Source of the DNA: Desulfurispora thermophila DSM 16022
Lineage (GTDB): Bacteria > Bacillota > Desulfotomaculia > Desulfotomaculales > Desulfurisporaceae
Direction of reading: 5' to 3'
Length of the DNA stretch: 64,000 bases
Assembly: GCF_000376385.1 (NCBI RefSeq)
Contig: NZ_AQWN01000005.1
Coordinates: 124,001-188,000, forward strand
Shown piece after piece: positions 53,067 through 61,508 of this stretch. The position numbers and the translations under genes were made by a program. The notes below the pieces were generated by a model that was given only the letters and a program-made list of their open reading frames with translations, was not told the DNA's origin and did not search any database. How positions within the stretch are numbered: position 1 is the first letter of the stretch; each line of letters starts with the position of its first letter.

Positions 53067-54869
53067 TTAGCCCTGCTTGCCGCCGGGCAGTTTGACCTCG
53101 CTTTTGATATGCAGCTCCTTGAGCTGGGCGGCTGTCACCGGGCCGGGCGCACCCGTCATCAGGCAGGTGGCGCTTTGCGTTTTGGGGAAGGGGATGACAT
53201 CGCGGATGGTCTTCTTGCCGGCCAGCAGCATCACCAGGCGGTCAAAGCCAAAGGCAATGCCGCCGTGGGGCGGAGTGCCGTATTCAAAGGCATCCAGCAT
53301 AAAGCCGAATTTTTCCCGCGCTTCCTCGGGTGTCAGCCCTATGGCCGCAAACATTCTCTCCTGCACGTCACGGCGGTGGATGCGGATGCTGCCGCCGCCC
53401 ACCTCAATGCCGTTGAGCACCAGGTCGTAGGCGCGGGCCCGCACCTGGTCCGGTGCGCTTTCCAGCAGGGGCAGGTCTTCCTCCCGCGGCGAGGTGAAGG
53501 GGTGGTGCATGGCCACATAGCGTTTCTCTTCCTCGTCATACTCCAGCAGCGGAAAATCCACCACCCAGAGGAAATTGAAAGTGTCGGGCGGGATCAGGTT
53601 CAGACGGGCGGCCAGGTGGGTACGCAGGGCGCCCAGGGCGGCGTAGACCACGGCCGGGGCGTCGGCTACAAAGAGCAACAGGTCGCCCGGTTCGGCATTC
53701 AAACGCCGGGTGATGGCGGCCAGTTCATCTTCGCTGAAGAATTTGGCAATGGGCGATTTGACCCCTTCCGGCGTGATGATCATGTAGGCCAGCCCTTTGG
53801 CTTTGTAAATGGCCGCGAAGGCGGTCAGGTCGTCGATTTCTTTCCGGCTGAATGAACCGCAACTCTTGGCGTTGATTCCCTTGACCATGCCGCCGGCCTC
53901 CACGGCGGCGCGGAACACTTTGAAGTCACAGCCGCCGGCAATGTCGGATATGTCCACCAGCTCCAGGCCGAAGCGCAGGTCGGGTTTGTCCGAGCCAAAG
54001 CGCTCCATGGCCTCGCGGTAAGTCAGGCGGGGGAAGGGGGTGGTCACCTCCAGGCCGGTGGTCTCCCGGCAGAGGTGGGCGATCATTTGTTCTGTCAAAC
54101 CGATCACGTCGTCCACGTCCACGAAAGACATTTCCATGTCAATCTGGGTAAATTCGGGCTGGCGGTCGGCCCGCAGGTCCTCATCGCGGAAACAGCGCAC
54201 GATCTGGAAATAGCGATCGTAGCCGGCCACCATCAAAATCTGTTTGAAAAGCTGCGGGGACTGGGGCAGGGCGTAAAAGCGGCCCGGATTGACCCGGCTG
54301 GGTACCAGGTAGTCCCGCGCCCCTTCGGGCGTGCTTTTGGTGAGCATGGGGGTTTCGATTTCCAAAAAGCCGTGTGCGTCCAAAAAGTCGCGCACCGCTT
54401 TGGCGGCCCGGTGGCGCAGGAGCATGGCCTTTTGCATTTCGGGCCGGCGCAGGTCCAGATAACGGTAGCGCAGGCGCAGGTTTTCGTCCACGTCGATGTC
54501 GTCTTCAATATAAAAGGGTGGCGTCTTGGCCGTGTTCAGTATACGCACCTCGCTGGCCCGGACGTCGATTTCCCCGGTGGGCAACTGCGGGTTGGCTGTG
54601 CCCTCGGGGCGGGGGACAACCTGGCCCCGCACGGCCAGCACATATTCGTTGCGAATGGTTTCCGCCTTGTTGAAAGCGGCGTCGGCCATGTCCGGGCTAA
54701 AGACCACCTGGACAATGCCGCTGATGTCGCGCAGGTCGACAAAGATTAAACCACCGTGGTCGCGGCGGCGGGCCACCCAGCCCATGAGCACCACTTCTTG
54801 TCCGGCGTGAGACAGCCTGAGATCCCCGCAGCGATGGGTGCGGGAAAGGCCCTGCATGCTTTCCGGCAT
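53067..54869 (-). CDS. aspS: Aspartyl-tRNA synthetase
   Basis: A 600-residue bacterial-type AspRS. The OB anticodon domain contains [22 protein letters not shown]; class II motif 2 ([30 protein letters not shown]) and motif 3 ([16 protein letters not shown]) are present, with the GAD insertion between. It charges tRNA-Asp; without a check of the anticodon-binding residues it cannot be told whether it also charges tRNA-Asn. It starts 3 bases after hisS and shares its T-box control. Confidence 0.96.
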   Translation of the reverse strand: MPESMQGLSRTHRCGDLRLSHAGQEVVLMGWVARRRDHGGLIFVDLRDISGIVQVVFSPDMADAAFNKAETIRNEYVLAVRGQVVPRPEGTANPQLPTGEIDVRASEVRILNTAKTPPFYIEDDIDVDENLRLRYRYLDLRRPEMQKAMLLRHRAAKAVRDFLDAHGFLEIETPMLTKSTPEGARDYLVPSRVNPGRFYALPQSPQLFKQILMVAGYDRYFQIVRCFRDEDLRADRQPEFTQIDMEMSFVDVDDVIGLTEQMIAHLCRETTGLEVTTPFPRLTYREAMERFGSDKPDLRFGLELVDISDIAGGCDFKVFRAAVEAGGMVKGINAKSCGSFSRKEIDDLTAFAAIYKAKGLAYMIITPEGVKSPIAKFFSEDELAAITRRLNAEPGDLLLFVADAPAVVYAALGALRTHLAARLNLIPPDTFNFLWVVDFPLLEYDEEEKRYVAMHHPFTSPREEDLPLLESAPDQVRARAYDLVLNGIEVGGGSIRIHRRDVQERMFAAIGLTPEEAREKFGFMLDAFEYGTPPHGGIAFGFDRLVMLLAGKKTIRDVIPFPKTQSATCLMTGAPGPVTAAQLKELHIKSEVKLPGGKQG

Positions 54870-54872
54870 GGT

Positions 54873-56135
54873 TTATTTAGTCCTCCCTTGCAGAAAATCT
54901 ACCAGTTGATCCAGAGGCACAGTCTGCTGTTCGCCACTGGCCATATCTTTCACCGCCACCCGGCCCTGCTCCAGCTCCTGGCTGCCGGCAATGACGGTGT
55001 AGGCGGGATTCAGGCGTCCGGCCTGTTTCATCTGGGCTTTTAAGCTGCGTCCCAGATAGTCCCGGTCGGCGGCCAGGCCGCCGGCGCGCAGGTCGGCCAG
55101 TATGCGCACCGCCCGGTCGCTGGCCGCGGCGTCGGCCACGGCTACAAAGACATCCAGCGGCCGGGTCCGGGGCCAGGTCAGGCCCTGGCTTTCCCGGGCC
55201 AGGATAATCCGTTCCAGGCCCAGGGCAAAGCCAATACCCGGCGTGGGCGGCCCGCCGCAGATTTCCACCAGGCCGTTGTAGCGGCCTCCACCCCCGATGG
55301 CGCTTTGCGCCCCGATGCCGCCCACCAGTATCTCAAAGGCGGTATGGGTATAGTAGTCCAGGCCGCGCACCAGACGGGGGTTCACCTGGTAGGCTACGCC
55401 CAGCAGATCCAGCTGGTGCCGCACGGCGGCGAAGTGTGCGGCGCAATCCGGGCAGAGGCAGTCCAGGGCAGAAGGTGCTCCCTTCCCTAATTCCTGACAT
55501 TTTTCATTTTTGCAGTCCAGCAGGCGCAGCGGGTTGCGGTGATAGCGACTCCTGCATTCCGGGCACAGCTGGTTCATGTGCGGAGCAAAAAATTCCTGCA
55601 GGCGCTGGCGCAAAACCGGCCGGCACTGCGGGCAGCCCACACTGTTCACCTGCAGGCTGAGGCCGCTTAAACCCAGGCGGGTGTAGTAGTCCATGGCCAG
55701 GGCCATAATCTCGGCGTCCAGCCCCGGATCGTGGGAGCCAAAAGCCTCTATGCCCACCTGGTGGAATTGGCGGTAGCGGCCGGCCTGGGGCCGGTCGTAG
55801 CGGAACATGGGGCCCAGGTAATACATTTTCACCGGCTGGGGACCGGCGTACAGGTTGTTCTCCAGGTAGGCCCGCACCGCCCCCGCGGTGCCTTCCGGGC
55901 GCAGGGTGATGCTGCGCCCGCCCCGGTCATTGAATGTGTACATTTCCTTTTCCACCACGTCGGTTGTATCGCCCATGCCGCGCACAAAAAGCTCGGTGTG
56001 CTCAAATATGGGCAGGCGGATTTCTCCATAGCCGTACTGGTGGCACACCTGGCGGAAAGTCTCCTCCAGGTAGTACCACTTGTTGATTTCAGCGGGCAGG
56101 ATATCATTTGTGCCACGCGGTCGGTTGGTGAGCAT
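54873..56135 (-). CDS. hisS: Histidyl-tRNA synthetase
   Basis: A 420-residue class II synthetase. It has RGTNDILP, FRYDRPQAGRYRQFHQVGIEAFG (motif 2 region), LVRGLDYYTHTAFEIL (histidine-binding motif) and GIGFALGLERIIL. The ATG at 56135 follows CTGGAGGGG; the frame is open upstream, but that part is leader RNA. Expression is controlled by the T-box leader, so the hisS-aspS operon should respond to uncharged tRNA-His. Confidence 0.96.
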   Translation of the reverse strand: MLTNRPRGTNDILPAEINKWYYLEETFRQVCHQYGYGEIRLPIFEHTELFVRGMGDTTDVVEKEMYTFNDRGGRSITLRPEGTAGAVRAYLENNLYAGPQPVKMYYLGPMFRYDRPQAGRYRQFHQVGIEAFGSHDPGLDAEIMALAMDYYTRLGLSGLSLQVNSVGCPQCRPVLRQRLQEFFAPHMNQLCPECRSRYHRNPLRLLDCKNEKCQELGKGAPSALDCLCPDCAAHFAAVRHQLDLLGVAYQVNPRLVRGLDYYTHTAFEILVGGIGAQSAIGGGGRYNGLVEICGGPPTPGIGFALGLERIILARESQGLTWPRTRPLDVFVAVADAAASDRAVRILADLRAGGLAADRDYLGRSLKAQMKQAGRLNPAYTVIAGSQELEQGRVAVKDMASGEQQTVPLDQLVDFLQGRTK

Positions 56136-56161
56136 GTCTTCCCCTCCAGGTTTTGGTGTGT

Positions 56162-56531
56162 ATAAAAGCCAAAACCCCCTTCTCCGGCCAAAACAAAACA
56201 AACGGCCAGGGACGGGGGTGTTTTTCCCGCGGTGCCACCCTGCTTGGATTATCTCATGCAAGACAATCCCACTTGCAAAAGGCCGGTAACGGGGCCCTTG
56301 TACCGTGCCGGCTACTGCGTCAGGCTCTGCTTGAGGCCAGCCTGTCCGGTTCGCCCGGCCGCTCCCGGGGGTTCTTCAGCGCCTGCAGCCGCAGAGGGAC
56401 TTGCAGTCACGATCCCTCCTCCCTGGGCGGTGGTAAGACGCCTACTCGGCCCGGTCATCGCTTTGCTGTGTATTGCCCTGCTGGCGCCTGGCGGGGCGCG
56501 CTTGCCAGCAGGCGGAGTTCGCCTTTTCTCC
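56162..56531 (-). promoter_or_regulatory. T-box leader controlling hisS-aspS
   Basis: The minus strand contains AGGGTGGCACCGCGGG (56241-56226), the T-box antiterminator sequence, followed by a terminator: CCCCC (56218-56214) and GGCC arms pairing across 56207-56175 and a T-rich end. Upstream the transcript holds a long stem I region including an AGTA motif of the specifier loop type. Uncharged tRNA-His binding would prevent termination. I did not pin down the specifier codon. Confidence 0.85.
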
Positions 56532-56537
56532 TGGTAT

Positions 56538-56566
56538 ATTGTAAGCAGTGGCGCAGATTTTGTCAA
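56538..56566 (-). promoter_or_regulatory. Sigma-A promoter for the hisS T-box transcript
   Basis: Minus-strand TTGACA (56566-56561), exactly 17 bases, TACAAT (56543-56538). Transcription start would be near 56531. Confidence 0.85.
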
Positions 56567-56727
56567 CCGGGACACTTTTGCCTCGCCATTGAATTTTTTC
56601 AGCCGTGCAGCGTGACTGGCTGCTGCGGGGCGCATGTGCGGATCTCCGGCTTGTCCAGTATGTAGCAGTGGTGGTGCAGTTAGACAGTTGATGGGTCGCG
56701 CTTGCAATAAGGTTAAGAATGTGTTAA

Positions 56728-56733
56728 TATAAT
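56728..56733 (+). promoter_or_regulatory. -10 box for 6S RNA
   Basis: TATAAT with TG-rich bases just upstream (TGTTAATATAAT). The -35 match is weak. A start near 56741 would give the 6S RNA described below. Confidence 0.6.
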
Positions 56734-56740
56734 TGCAGCG

Positions 56741-56945
56741 AAATCAATACCCTGCTTTGCCCGTGAAAACCTTGGAAGTGTTTGACCAACACTTACAAAG
56801 AGGGAGCCCGGGCTCTGGCTGTGGCGTGCAGGCCCCCGCGGTAGGGGAAGCGCAAAGCAGTCAGGAGGGCACCCACCTGTTGAGAACAGGTCTTAAACTT
56901 TGGGGTATCACGGCAAAAGTGGGGTTAATAATTTGGGTTAATTAA
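56741..56945 (+). ncRNA. ssrS: 6S RNA (SsrS/BsrA-type)
   Basis: A long imperfect hairpin with the 6S layout. CTTTGCCCGTG (56755-56765) pairs with CACGGCAAAAG (56909-56919) as the closing stem. An open central region follows, and a terminal arm is formed by CTGGCTG/CAGTCAG and CCCC/GGGG. The small ACCTGT/ACAGGT hairpin (56875-56891) on the 3' side of the bubble is typical. It lies between the hisS-aspS operon and a tcdA gene, the same place as bsrA in Bacillus by memory. It would bind sigma-A RNA polymerase. Ends are approximate. Confidence 0.8.
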
Positions 56946-56964
56946 TAGTATTGTTTGTTTGCTG

Positions 56965-57007
56965 AAATTCCGCCATACTATATTGTGTACGGCGGAATTT
57001 TGGTTTT
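56965..57007 (+). terminator. Terminator of the 6S transcript
   Basis: AAATTCCGCC (56965-56974) pairs with GGCGGAATTT (56991-57000), followed by TGGTTTT. Confidence 0.75.
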
Positions 57008-57086
57008 GCACGGGCTTTCATTGTATTGCCGCTGCGGACAGGCATCGCGCTGTAAACATGGTGCTGGATGATAAGGAGACAGGCTG

Positions 57087-57821
57087 ATGAGGGAGGATAT
57101 TTTCGCCCGCACCCGGCTGCTGATTGGCCGGGAAGGGCTGGCAAAACTGGCTGCGGCCAGCGTGGCGATTTTCGGGCTGGGCGGTGTGGGCTCCTTTGCC
57201 GCGGAAGCGCTGGCCCGGGCCGGCGTGGGCCGGCTCATCCTGGTGGACTTCGACCGGGTGGCGCCCAGCAACATCAACCGCCAGCTGCACGCCCTGACCG
57301 ATACGGTGGGACAGTATAAAACCGACCTGATGGCGGACAGGATAGCTCGTATCAACGGGCAGGCCAGTGTGGTGAAAATATGCCGGCGCTACCAGCCCGG
57401 TGACGGGGCGATATGGGGTGAACACAGGCCTGATTACTGTGTGGATGCCATTGATGACGTGGAGGCCAAGGTGGAACTGATCAAGACCTGTCTGGCGCAG
57501 GGAGTGCCGGTGATATCCTCCATGGGCACGGGCAATAAACTGGATCCGCTGTCCCTGCAGGTGACCGATATTGCCCGCACCTCTGTCTGCCCGCTGGCCC
57601 GGGCCGTGCGGCGCCGCCTGCGCCAGGAGGGTATTGCCGGGGGAGTGAAAGTGGTGTTTTCCACCGAACCGCCCGGTGCGGCGCACCAGGAAGAAGAGAT
57701 GGTTGGAGCACAGCCGCAGGGGCGCCGGCCGCCGGGCAGCATGCCCTTCGTGCCGCCGGTGGCCGGGCTGATCATGGCCGCGGAAGTGGTGCGCGAACTG
57801 CTGGGGCTGCAGCGGTCTTAA
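57087..57821 (+). CDS. tcdA: tRNA threonylcarbamoyladenosine dehydratase TcdA (YrvM)
   Basis: A 244-residue ThiF/E1-fold protein: SVAIFGLGGVGSFAAEALARAGVG (ATP site), ILVDFDRVAPSNINRQ, DYCVDAIDDVEAK and SSMGTGNKLDPLSLQVTDI. TcdA cyclises t6A to ct6A at position 37 of tRNAs reading ANN codons. Family members are near 250-270 residues. The short 6S-tcdA spacing and the hisS-aspS neighbourhood match the Bacillus yrvM region. ATG start, site AAGGAGA. Confidence 0.92.
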   Translation: MREDIFARTRLLIGREGLAKLAAASVAIFGLGGVGSFAAEALARAGVGRLILVDFDRVAPSNINRQLHALTDTVGQYKTDLMADRIARINGQASVVKICRRYQPGDGAIWGEHRPDYCVDAIDDVEAKVELIKTCLAQGVPVISSMGTGNKLDPLSLQVTDIARTSVCPLARAVRRRLRQEGIAGGVKVVFSTEPPGAAHQEEEMVGAQPQGRRPPGSMPFVPPVAGLIMAAEVVRELLGLQRS

Positions 57822-57850
57822 TGTCCGGGACACGCAGTGTAAAGCTTTAT

Positions 57851-57915
57851 TTACGAACGGAGTCCCCGGCGAATTGACAAGGCAAATTGAGGGATATTAT
57901 AATCATTACGAACGG
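57851..57915 (+). promoter_or_regulatory. trxA promoter flanked by a 10-bp direct repeat
   Basis: TTGACA (57874-57879), 18 bases, TATAAT (57898-57903). TTACGAACGG occurs at 57851-57860 and again at 57906-57915, so one copy is upstream of -35 and the other at the start site. They may be operator sites. The leader to trxA is about 110 bases. Confidence 0.65.
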
Positions 57916-58018
57916 CCTTTTTTTTGCATTAAAGACTGGCTGGTGGGGTTTTTCTTGTCATTTGGTTCATGGGGATGGCTTTTTTGGGTAAGGTATTGTA
58001 AAGAAAGGGAGGAGAGGC

Positions 58019-58348
58019 ATGGCCAGTGATTTGGTAAAGGCTTTGAGCGACGCAGATTTTAAAAACTTTGTAACGAACTCGCCTGTGCCCGTGCTGGTGG
58101 ATTTCTGGGCGGGGTGGTGCGGTCCTTGCAAAATGATTGCCCCGCTGGTGGAGGAACTGGCAGCCGAATATCAGGGCAGGCTGGCGGTGGCTAAATTAAA
58201 CGTGGATGACAATCGCTCTACGGCAGCCGAGTTTAAAGTGATCAGCATTCCTACCCTGATCATGTTTAAAAACGGTCAGGAAGTGGATCGTTCGGTTGGT
58301 TTTAAAAGCAAACGGGACTTAATTGATTTTATCAGCAAGCATGTTTAA
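58019..58348 (+). CDS. trxA: Thioredoxin
   Basis: A 109-residue thioredoxin with [16 protein letters not shown] (WCGPC redox site), the conserved [16 protein letters not shown] cis-proline loop and a final [12 protein letters not shown]. It reduces cytoplasmic disulfides. GGAGGAG site before the ATG; a terminator follows. Confidence 0.96.
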   Translation: MASDLVKALSDADFKNFVTNSPVPVLVDFWAGWCGPCKMIAPLVEELAAEYQGRLAVAKLNVDDNRSTAAEFKVISIPTLIMFKNGQEVDRSVGFKSKRDLIDFISKHV

Positions 58349-58361
58349 TACGCATTGTTTG

Positions 58362-58399
58362 ACGCCTCCGGCATAAAAAGCCGGGGCGTTTTTATTTTT
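58362..58399 (+). terminator. Rho-independent terminator after trxA
   Basis: ACGCC-CCGGC (58362-58372) pairs with GCCGG-GGCGT (58380-58389) and a T-run follows. Confidence 0.8.
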
Positions 58400-58493
58400 T
58401 AAAAAAATGTCTTCATATCGGGATTATTTAATTGAGAAAATGACCATACTATTAGCAAAGCCTGTTATCAGCAAGTGCAGGAGGTGAGAATTT

Positions 58494-58772
58494 ATGGTCG
58501 GTACTCCCCTGGGAGAATACTTTATCAAGGTCAGCGACCGCCTGCCGGAAGAGGCGGAGCGGGTGTTGCGGGCACTGGTGGATCAGGGCAGCATGAACAA
58601 AGAGGAACTGTCCCTGACGGCCAAAGTGAAAAGGGCTGTCCTGGACCATGTGATCATGCAGCTGTATGCCCTGGGACTGGTGGAAGTATCCACAGAGGGC
58701 AAGAGCAAAATATGCAGCCTGACCAGGTTGGGAGACGAGTTTTTAAACCTGCTGGATGCCAAAGCCAGTTAG
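58494..58772 (+). CDS. Small winged-helix protein of unknown function
   Basis: A 92-residue protein with an AGGAGG site. The middle part, EEAERVLRALVDQGSMNKEELSLTAKVKRAVLDHVIMQLYALGLVE, reads as a helix-turn-helix with a wing (VSTEGKSKICSLTRLG), in the general MarR/ArsR style but too short for a full regulator. A transcription or DNA-binding role is an inference. Terminator follows. Confidence 0.6.
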   Translation: MVGTPLGEYFIKVSDRLPEEAERVLRALVDQGSMNKEELSLTAKVKRAVLDHVIMQLYALGLVEVSTEGKSKICSLTRLGDEFLNLLDAKAS

Positions 58773-58797
58773 TTATTCTGCTGGCAGCAGCTGGCAA

Positions 58798-58826
58798 AAA
58801 ACCGGGATGCACCCCGGTTTTTATTT
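58798..58826 (+). terminator. Rho-independent terminator
   Basis: AACCGGG and CCCGGTT around a short loop (about 58800-58820) with TTTTTATTTT after it. Confidence 0.8.
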
Positions 58827-58946
58827 TGGCGTAGTTTAATGCCAAAATAATTACGGTATGGCGGTAAATCTGTAAGGTATGGCCCTGTGCTATAATTTAC
58901 AATATAAAGAAGGTTGGGTGGTATTTTTCACGCGGGAGGAATTATC

Positions 58947-59552
58947 ATGCCGCAAGCTCTCAATACAAATGCTCACTACACTTATGGTGATTATCTCACC
59001 TGGCCGGAAAATGAACGCTGGGAAATCATTAACGGTCAGGCGCTGGCCATGTCGCCTTCTCCCGGTCCAAACCACCAGGTGGTTGTGGTGGAACTGGTGC
59101 GGCAGTTTGCCAATTATTTATCTGGTAAACCCTGCCGGGTTTTCGCTGCACCGCTGGATGTGCTCTTGCCCGGTACAGGTGGCAATGATGTGCCGGAGCA
59201 CTTGATCAACAATGTGGTGCAACCCGATATTTTTGTTGTCTGTGATCCGGATAAAATAGGCCGACAGTGTATTAAAGGAGCGCCGGATCTTGTAGTGGAG
59301 GTGTTGTCGGCCAATTCGGTACGTCGCGACCGCTATGAAAAGTTTCATCTCTACGAACAGGCCGGTGTGAAGGAATACTGGTTGGTGGAGCCGGAGGCCA
59401 GGTTGCTGACTGTTTTTAAACTGGGCGAGGACGGTCTCTATGGTCGGCCGGAAATCTACGCTGGGACAGAGCAAGTTCCGGTAGGAATCTTGACCGGCTT
59501 AACCATTAACCTGCAGGTTGTGTTTGCTGGATTAGAAAATGACAATTGTTGA
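58947..59552 (+). CDS. Uma2-family endonuclease (DUF820)
   Basis: A 201-residue PD-(D/E)XK-like protein. It has YTYGDYLTWPENERWEIINGQALAMSPSPGPNH, VVQPDIFVVCDPDK and PDLVVEVLSANSVRRDRYEKFHLYEQAGVKEYWLVEP, the standard Uma2 arrangement. The nuclease's biological role is not settled. ATG 58947 follows GGGAGGA. Such genes are numerous in thermophilic and cyanobacterial genomes. Confidence 0.87.
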   Translation: MPQALNTNAHYTYGDYLTWPENERWEIINGQALAMSPSPGPNHQVVVVELVRQFANYLSGKPCRVFAAPLDVLLPGTGGNDVPEHLINNVVQPDIFVVCDPDKIGRQCIKGAPDLVVEVLSANSVRRDRYEKFHLYEQAGVKEYWLVEPEARLLTVFKLGEDGLYGRPEIYAGTEQVPVGILTGLTINLQVVFAGLENDNC

Positions 59553-59562
59553 GGTGGTGCCG

Positions 59563-60894
59563 GTGAAAAACCTGTTTGAACATGCCGGGGAGGCCCGCCA
59601 GCTCACCCGGGCGCCGCTGGCCGAGCGGATGCGGCCGCGTAGCTTTGCCGAGTTTGTCGGGCAAACCGAGGTGGTGGGCCCAGGGACGCCGCTGCGCCGG
59701 GCCATTGAGGCCGATACGCTCCAGTCGGTCATCCTGTTTGGTCCGCCCGGCACGGGTAAAACCACCATCGCCCGGCTGATTGCCTCCTCCACCCGCGCTC
59801 ACTTTGAGACGGTAAATGCCGTGATGGCCGGGGTGGCCGAGTTGCGCCAGGTGATCGCCCAGGCCCGGGAGCGGCTGAACTTTTACGGGCAAAAAACCGT
59901 TGTCTTCATTGACGAGATCCACCGTTTCAACAAAGCGCAGCAGGATGCGCTTTTACCGGCCGTAGAAAGTGGTCTGGTCATTCTCATCGGGGCCACCACC
60001 GAAAATCCGCTTTTTACCGTCAACAAGCCGCTGTTAAGCCGTTCCCGCCTTTTTCAACTGAAGCCACTGGCCGCGGCGGAAATAGAGGATGTACTACGCA
60101 AAGCACTGGCCGATGCGGAGCGCGGTCTGGGCAACTTTCATACGCGGCTGGAAGAAGGGGTGCTGGCCTACCTGGCCGATGTGGCCAACGGTGACGCGCG
60201 GGGGGCTCTGAACATGCTGGAGCTGGCCGTGCTCTCCACTCCACCTGGTGAGGACGGGGTGCGCCACATCACCCTCCCGGTGGCCCGGGCGGTGGCCGGA
60301 CAGCGCTTCGCCGGTTTTACCAAAGCCGATGAACACTATGATGTGATTTCCGCTTTTATCAAAAGCATGCGCGGCAGCGACCCGCAGGCCGCCGTGTACT
60401 GGCTGGCCAGGCTGCTCTTTGCCGGTGACGATCCGGCCTTTGTGGCCCGGCGTATGGTCATCTGTGCGGCTGAAGATGTGGGGCTGGCCGATCCCCGCGC
60501 CCTGCAGGTGGCCACTGCCGCCGCCCAGGCGGCGGAAATGGTGGGCATGCCCGAGGCGCGCATCATCCTGGCCGAGGCCGCCATTTACATTGCCATGGCT
60601 CCCAAGAGCAACGCGGTTTACCGGGCCATAAACGCCGCCTGGCAGGCCGTGGAAAAAGAGCGCCAGACGGCGGTGCCCGGGCACCTGCGCGACAGCAGCA
60701 ATATCCGGCTGGCGGCAATGGCCGGGCAGAAGTCCGGGGAACATTATAAATATCCCCATGATTATCCGGGGAATTATATAAAACAGCAATATCTCCCCGC
60801 GCATCTGGCCGGTCGGCAGTTTTACCTTCCCACGGACAACGGTGAGGAGGCATACCTGCGGGAAGTCCTGCACCGTCTGAGCGAACATGACTGA
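59563..60894 (+). CDS. rarA: Replication-associated recombination protein RarA
   Basis: A 443-residue AAA+ ATPase: LAERMRPRSFAEFVGQTEVVG, FGPPGTGKTTIARLIAS (Walker A), VVFIDEIHRFNKAQQDALLPAVE (Walker B), and ATTENPLFTVNKPLLSRSRLF (sensor 1 and arginine finger), then MRGSDPQAAVYWLARLLFAGDDPAFV in the tetramerisation part. It acts at stalled replication forks. GTG 59563 is preferred, with TTGAGGTGGT 6 bases upstream; ATG 59539 overlaps the Uma2 end and lacks a site. Confidence 0.93.
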   Translation: MKNLFEHAGEARQLTRAPLAERMRPRSFAEFVGQTEVVGPGTPLRRAIEADTLQSVILFGPPGTGKTTIARLIASSTRAHFETVNAVMAGVAELRQVIAQARERLNFYGQKTVVFIDEIHRFNKAQQDALLPAVESGLVILIGATTENPLFTVNKPLLSRSRLFQLKPLAAAEIEDVLRKALADAERGLGNFHTRLEEGVLAYLADVANGDARGALNMLELAVLSTPPGEDGVRHITLPVARAVAGQRFAGFTKADEHYDVISAFIKSMRGSDPQAAVYWLARLLFAGDDPAFVARRMVICAAEDVGLADPRALQVATAAAQAAEMVGMPEARIILAEAAIYIAMAPKSNAVYRAINAAWQAVEKERQTAVPGHLRDSSNIRLAAMAGQKSGEHYKYPHDYPGNYIKQQYLPAHLAGRQFYLPTDNGEEAYLREVLHRLSEHD

Positions 60895-60926
60895 TATGGG
60901 AAGCACACCCGAATCTACGGATCTGC

Positions 60927-60955
60927 TTGACAGCACTGGTGACCGGTGTTAATAT
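60927..60955 (+). promoter_or_regulatory. Promoter for iscR-iscS-iscU
   Basis: TTGACA (60927-60932), 17 bases, TAATAT (60950-60955). No convincing IscR operator was identified, although GATTGG-TTTACTATG lies just downstream. Confidence 0.65.
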
Positions 60956-61038
60956 TTAAACAGATAATTCCGATTGGTTTACTATGTTATGAAAGCATGT
61001 CCCAATACAGTGAGCCGGGATCTGCGGGGGGTGAAAAG

Positions 61039-61470
61039 TTGCGGCTTTCCACAAAGGGTCATTATGGCCTCAAGGCCATGTTTGACCTGGCCATGCATTA
61101 CGGCCATCAGCCGGTGCCGCTCAAGACGGTGGCGGAAAGGCAGAACATATCGGAAAACTACCTGGAACAGTTGATTGTATTGCTGCGCAAGGCCGGTCTG
61201 GTGAGCAGCGTGCGGGGGGCGCAGGGAGGTTACCGCCTGGCCCGTCCGCCCCAGGAAATCCTGGTGGGGGATGTGATCCGGGCCATGGAGGGGCCCATCG
61301 CTCCGCTGGACTGCGTGCACGAGTTCGCCCCCGCGGAGTGCGACCGGGCGGACTGCTGTATCACCCGCCTGGTATGGGAGAAAGTGCGGGACAGCATCAT
61401 TGCCGTGCTGGACTCCATGACTCTGGCCGATATGTGCCGTGAGGCGGAAAAAATGGAGAATAAATGCTAA
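61039..61470 (+). CDS. iscR: Rrf2-family regulator (IscR-like)
   Basis: A 143-residue winged-helix regulator: LSTKGHYGLKAMFDLAMHYG, AERQNISENYLEQLIVLLRKAGLVSSVRGAQGGYRLARP, then the cysteine-rich loop LDCVHEFAPAECDRADCC, which supplies probable Fe-S ligands as in IscR-type proteins (CymR-type members lack them). It should repress or sense the downstream Fe-S genes. TTG 61039 is chosen, 6-8 bases after GGGGGGTG. The ORF is open upstream to 60946, but without support. Confidence 0.87.
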   Translation: MRLSTKGHYGLKAMFDLAMHYGHQPVPLKTVAERQNISENYLEQLIVLLRKAGLVSSVRGAQGGYRLARPPQEILVGDVIRAMEGPIAPLDCVHEFAPAECDRADCCITRLVWEKVRDSIIAVLDSMTLADMCREAEKMENKC

Positions 61471-61508
61471 GTAAGCGACATTATCAAATACAAGGAGGCA
61501 ACCCCAAA

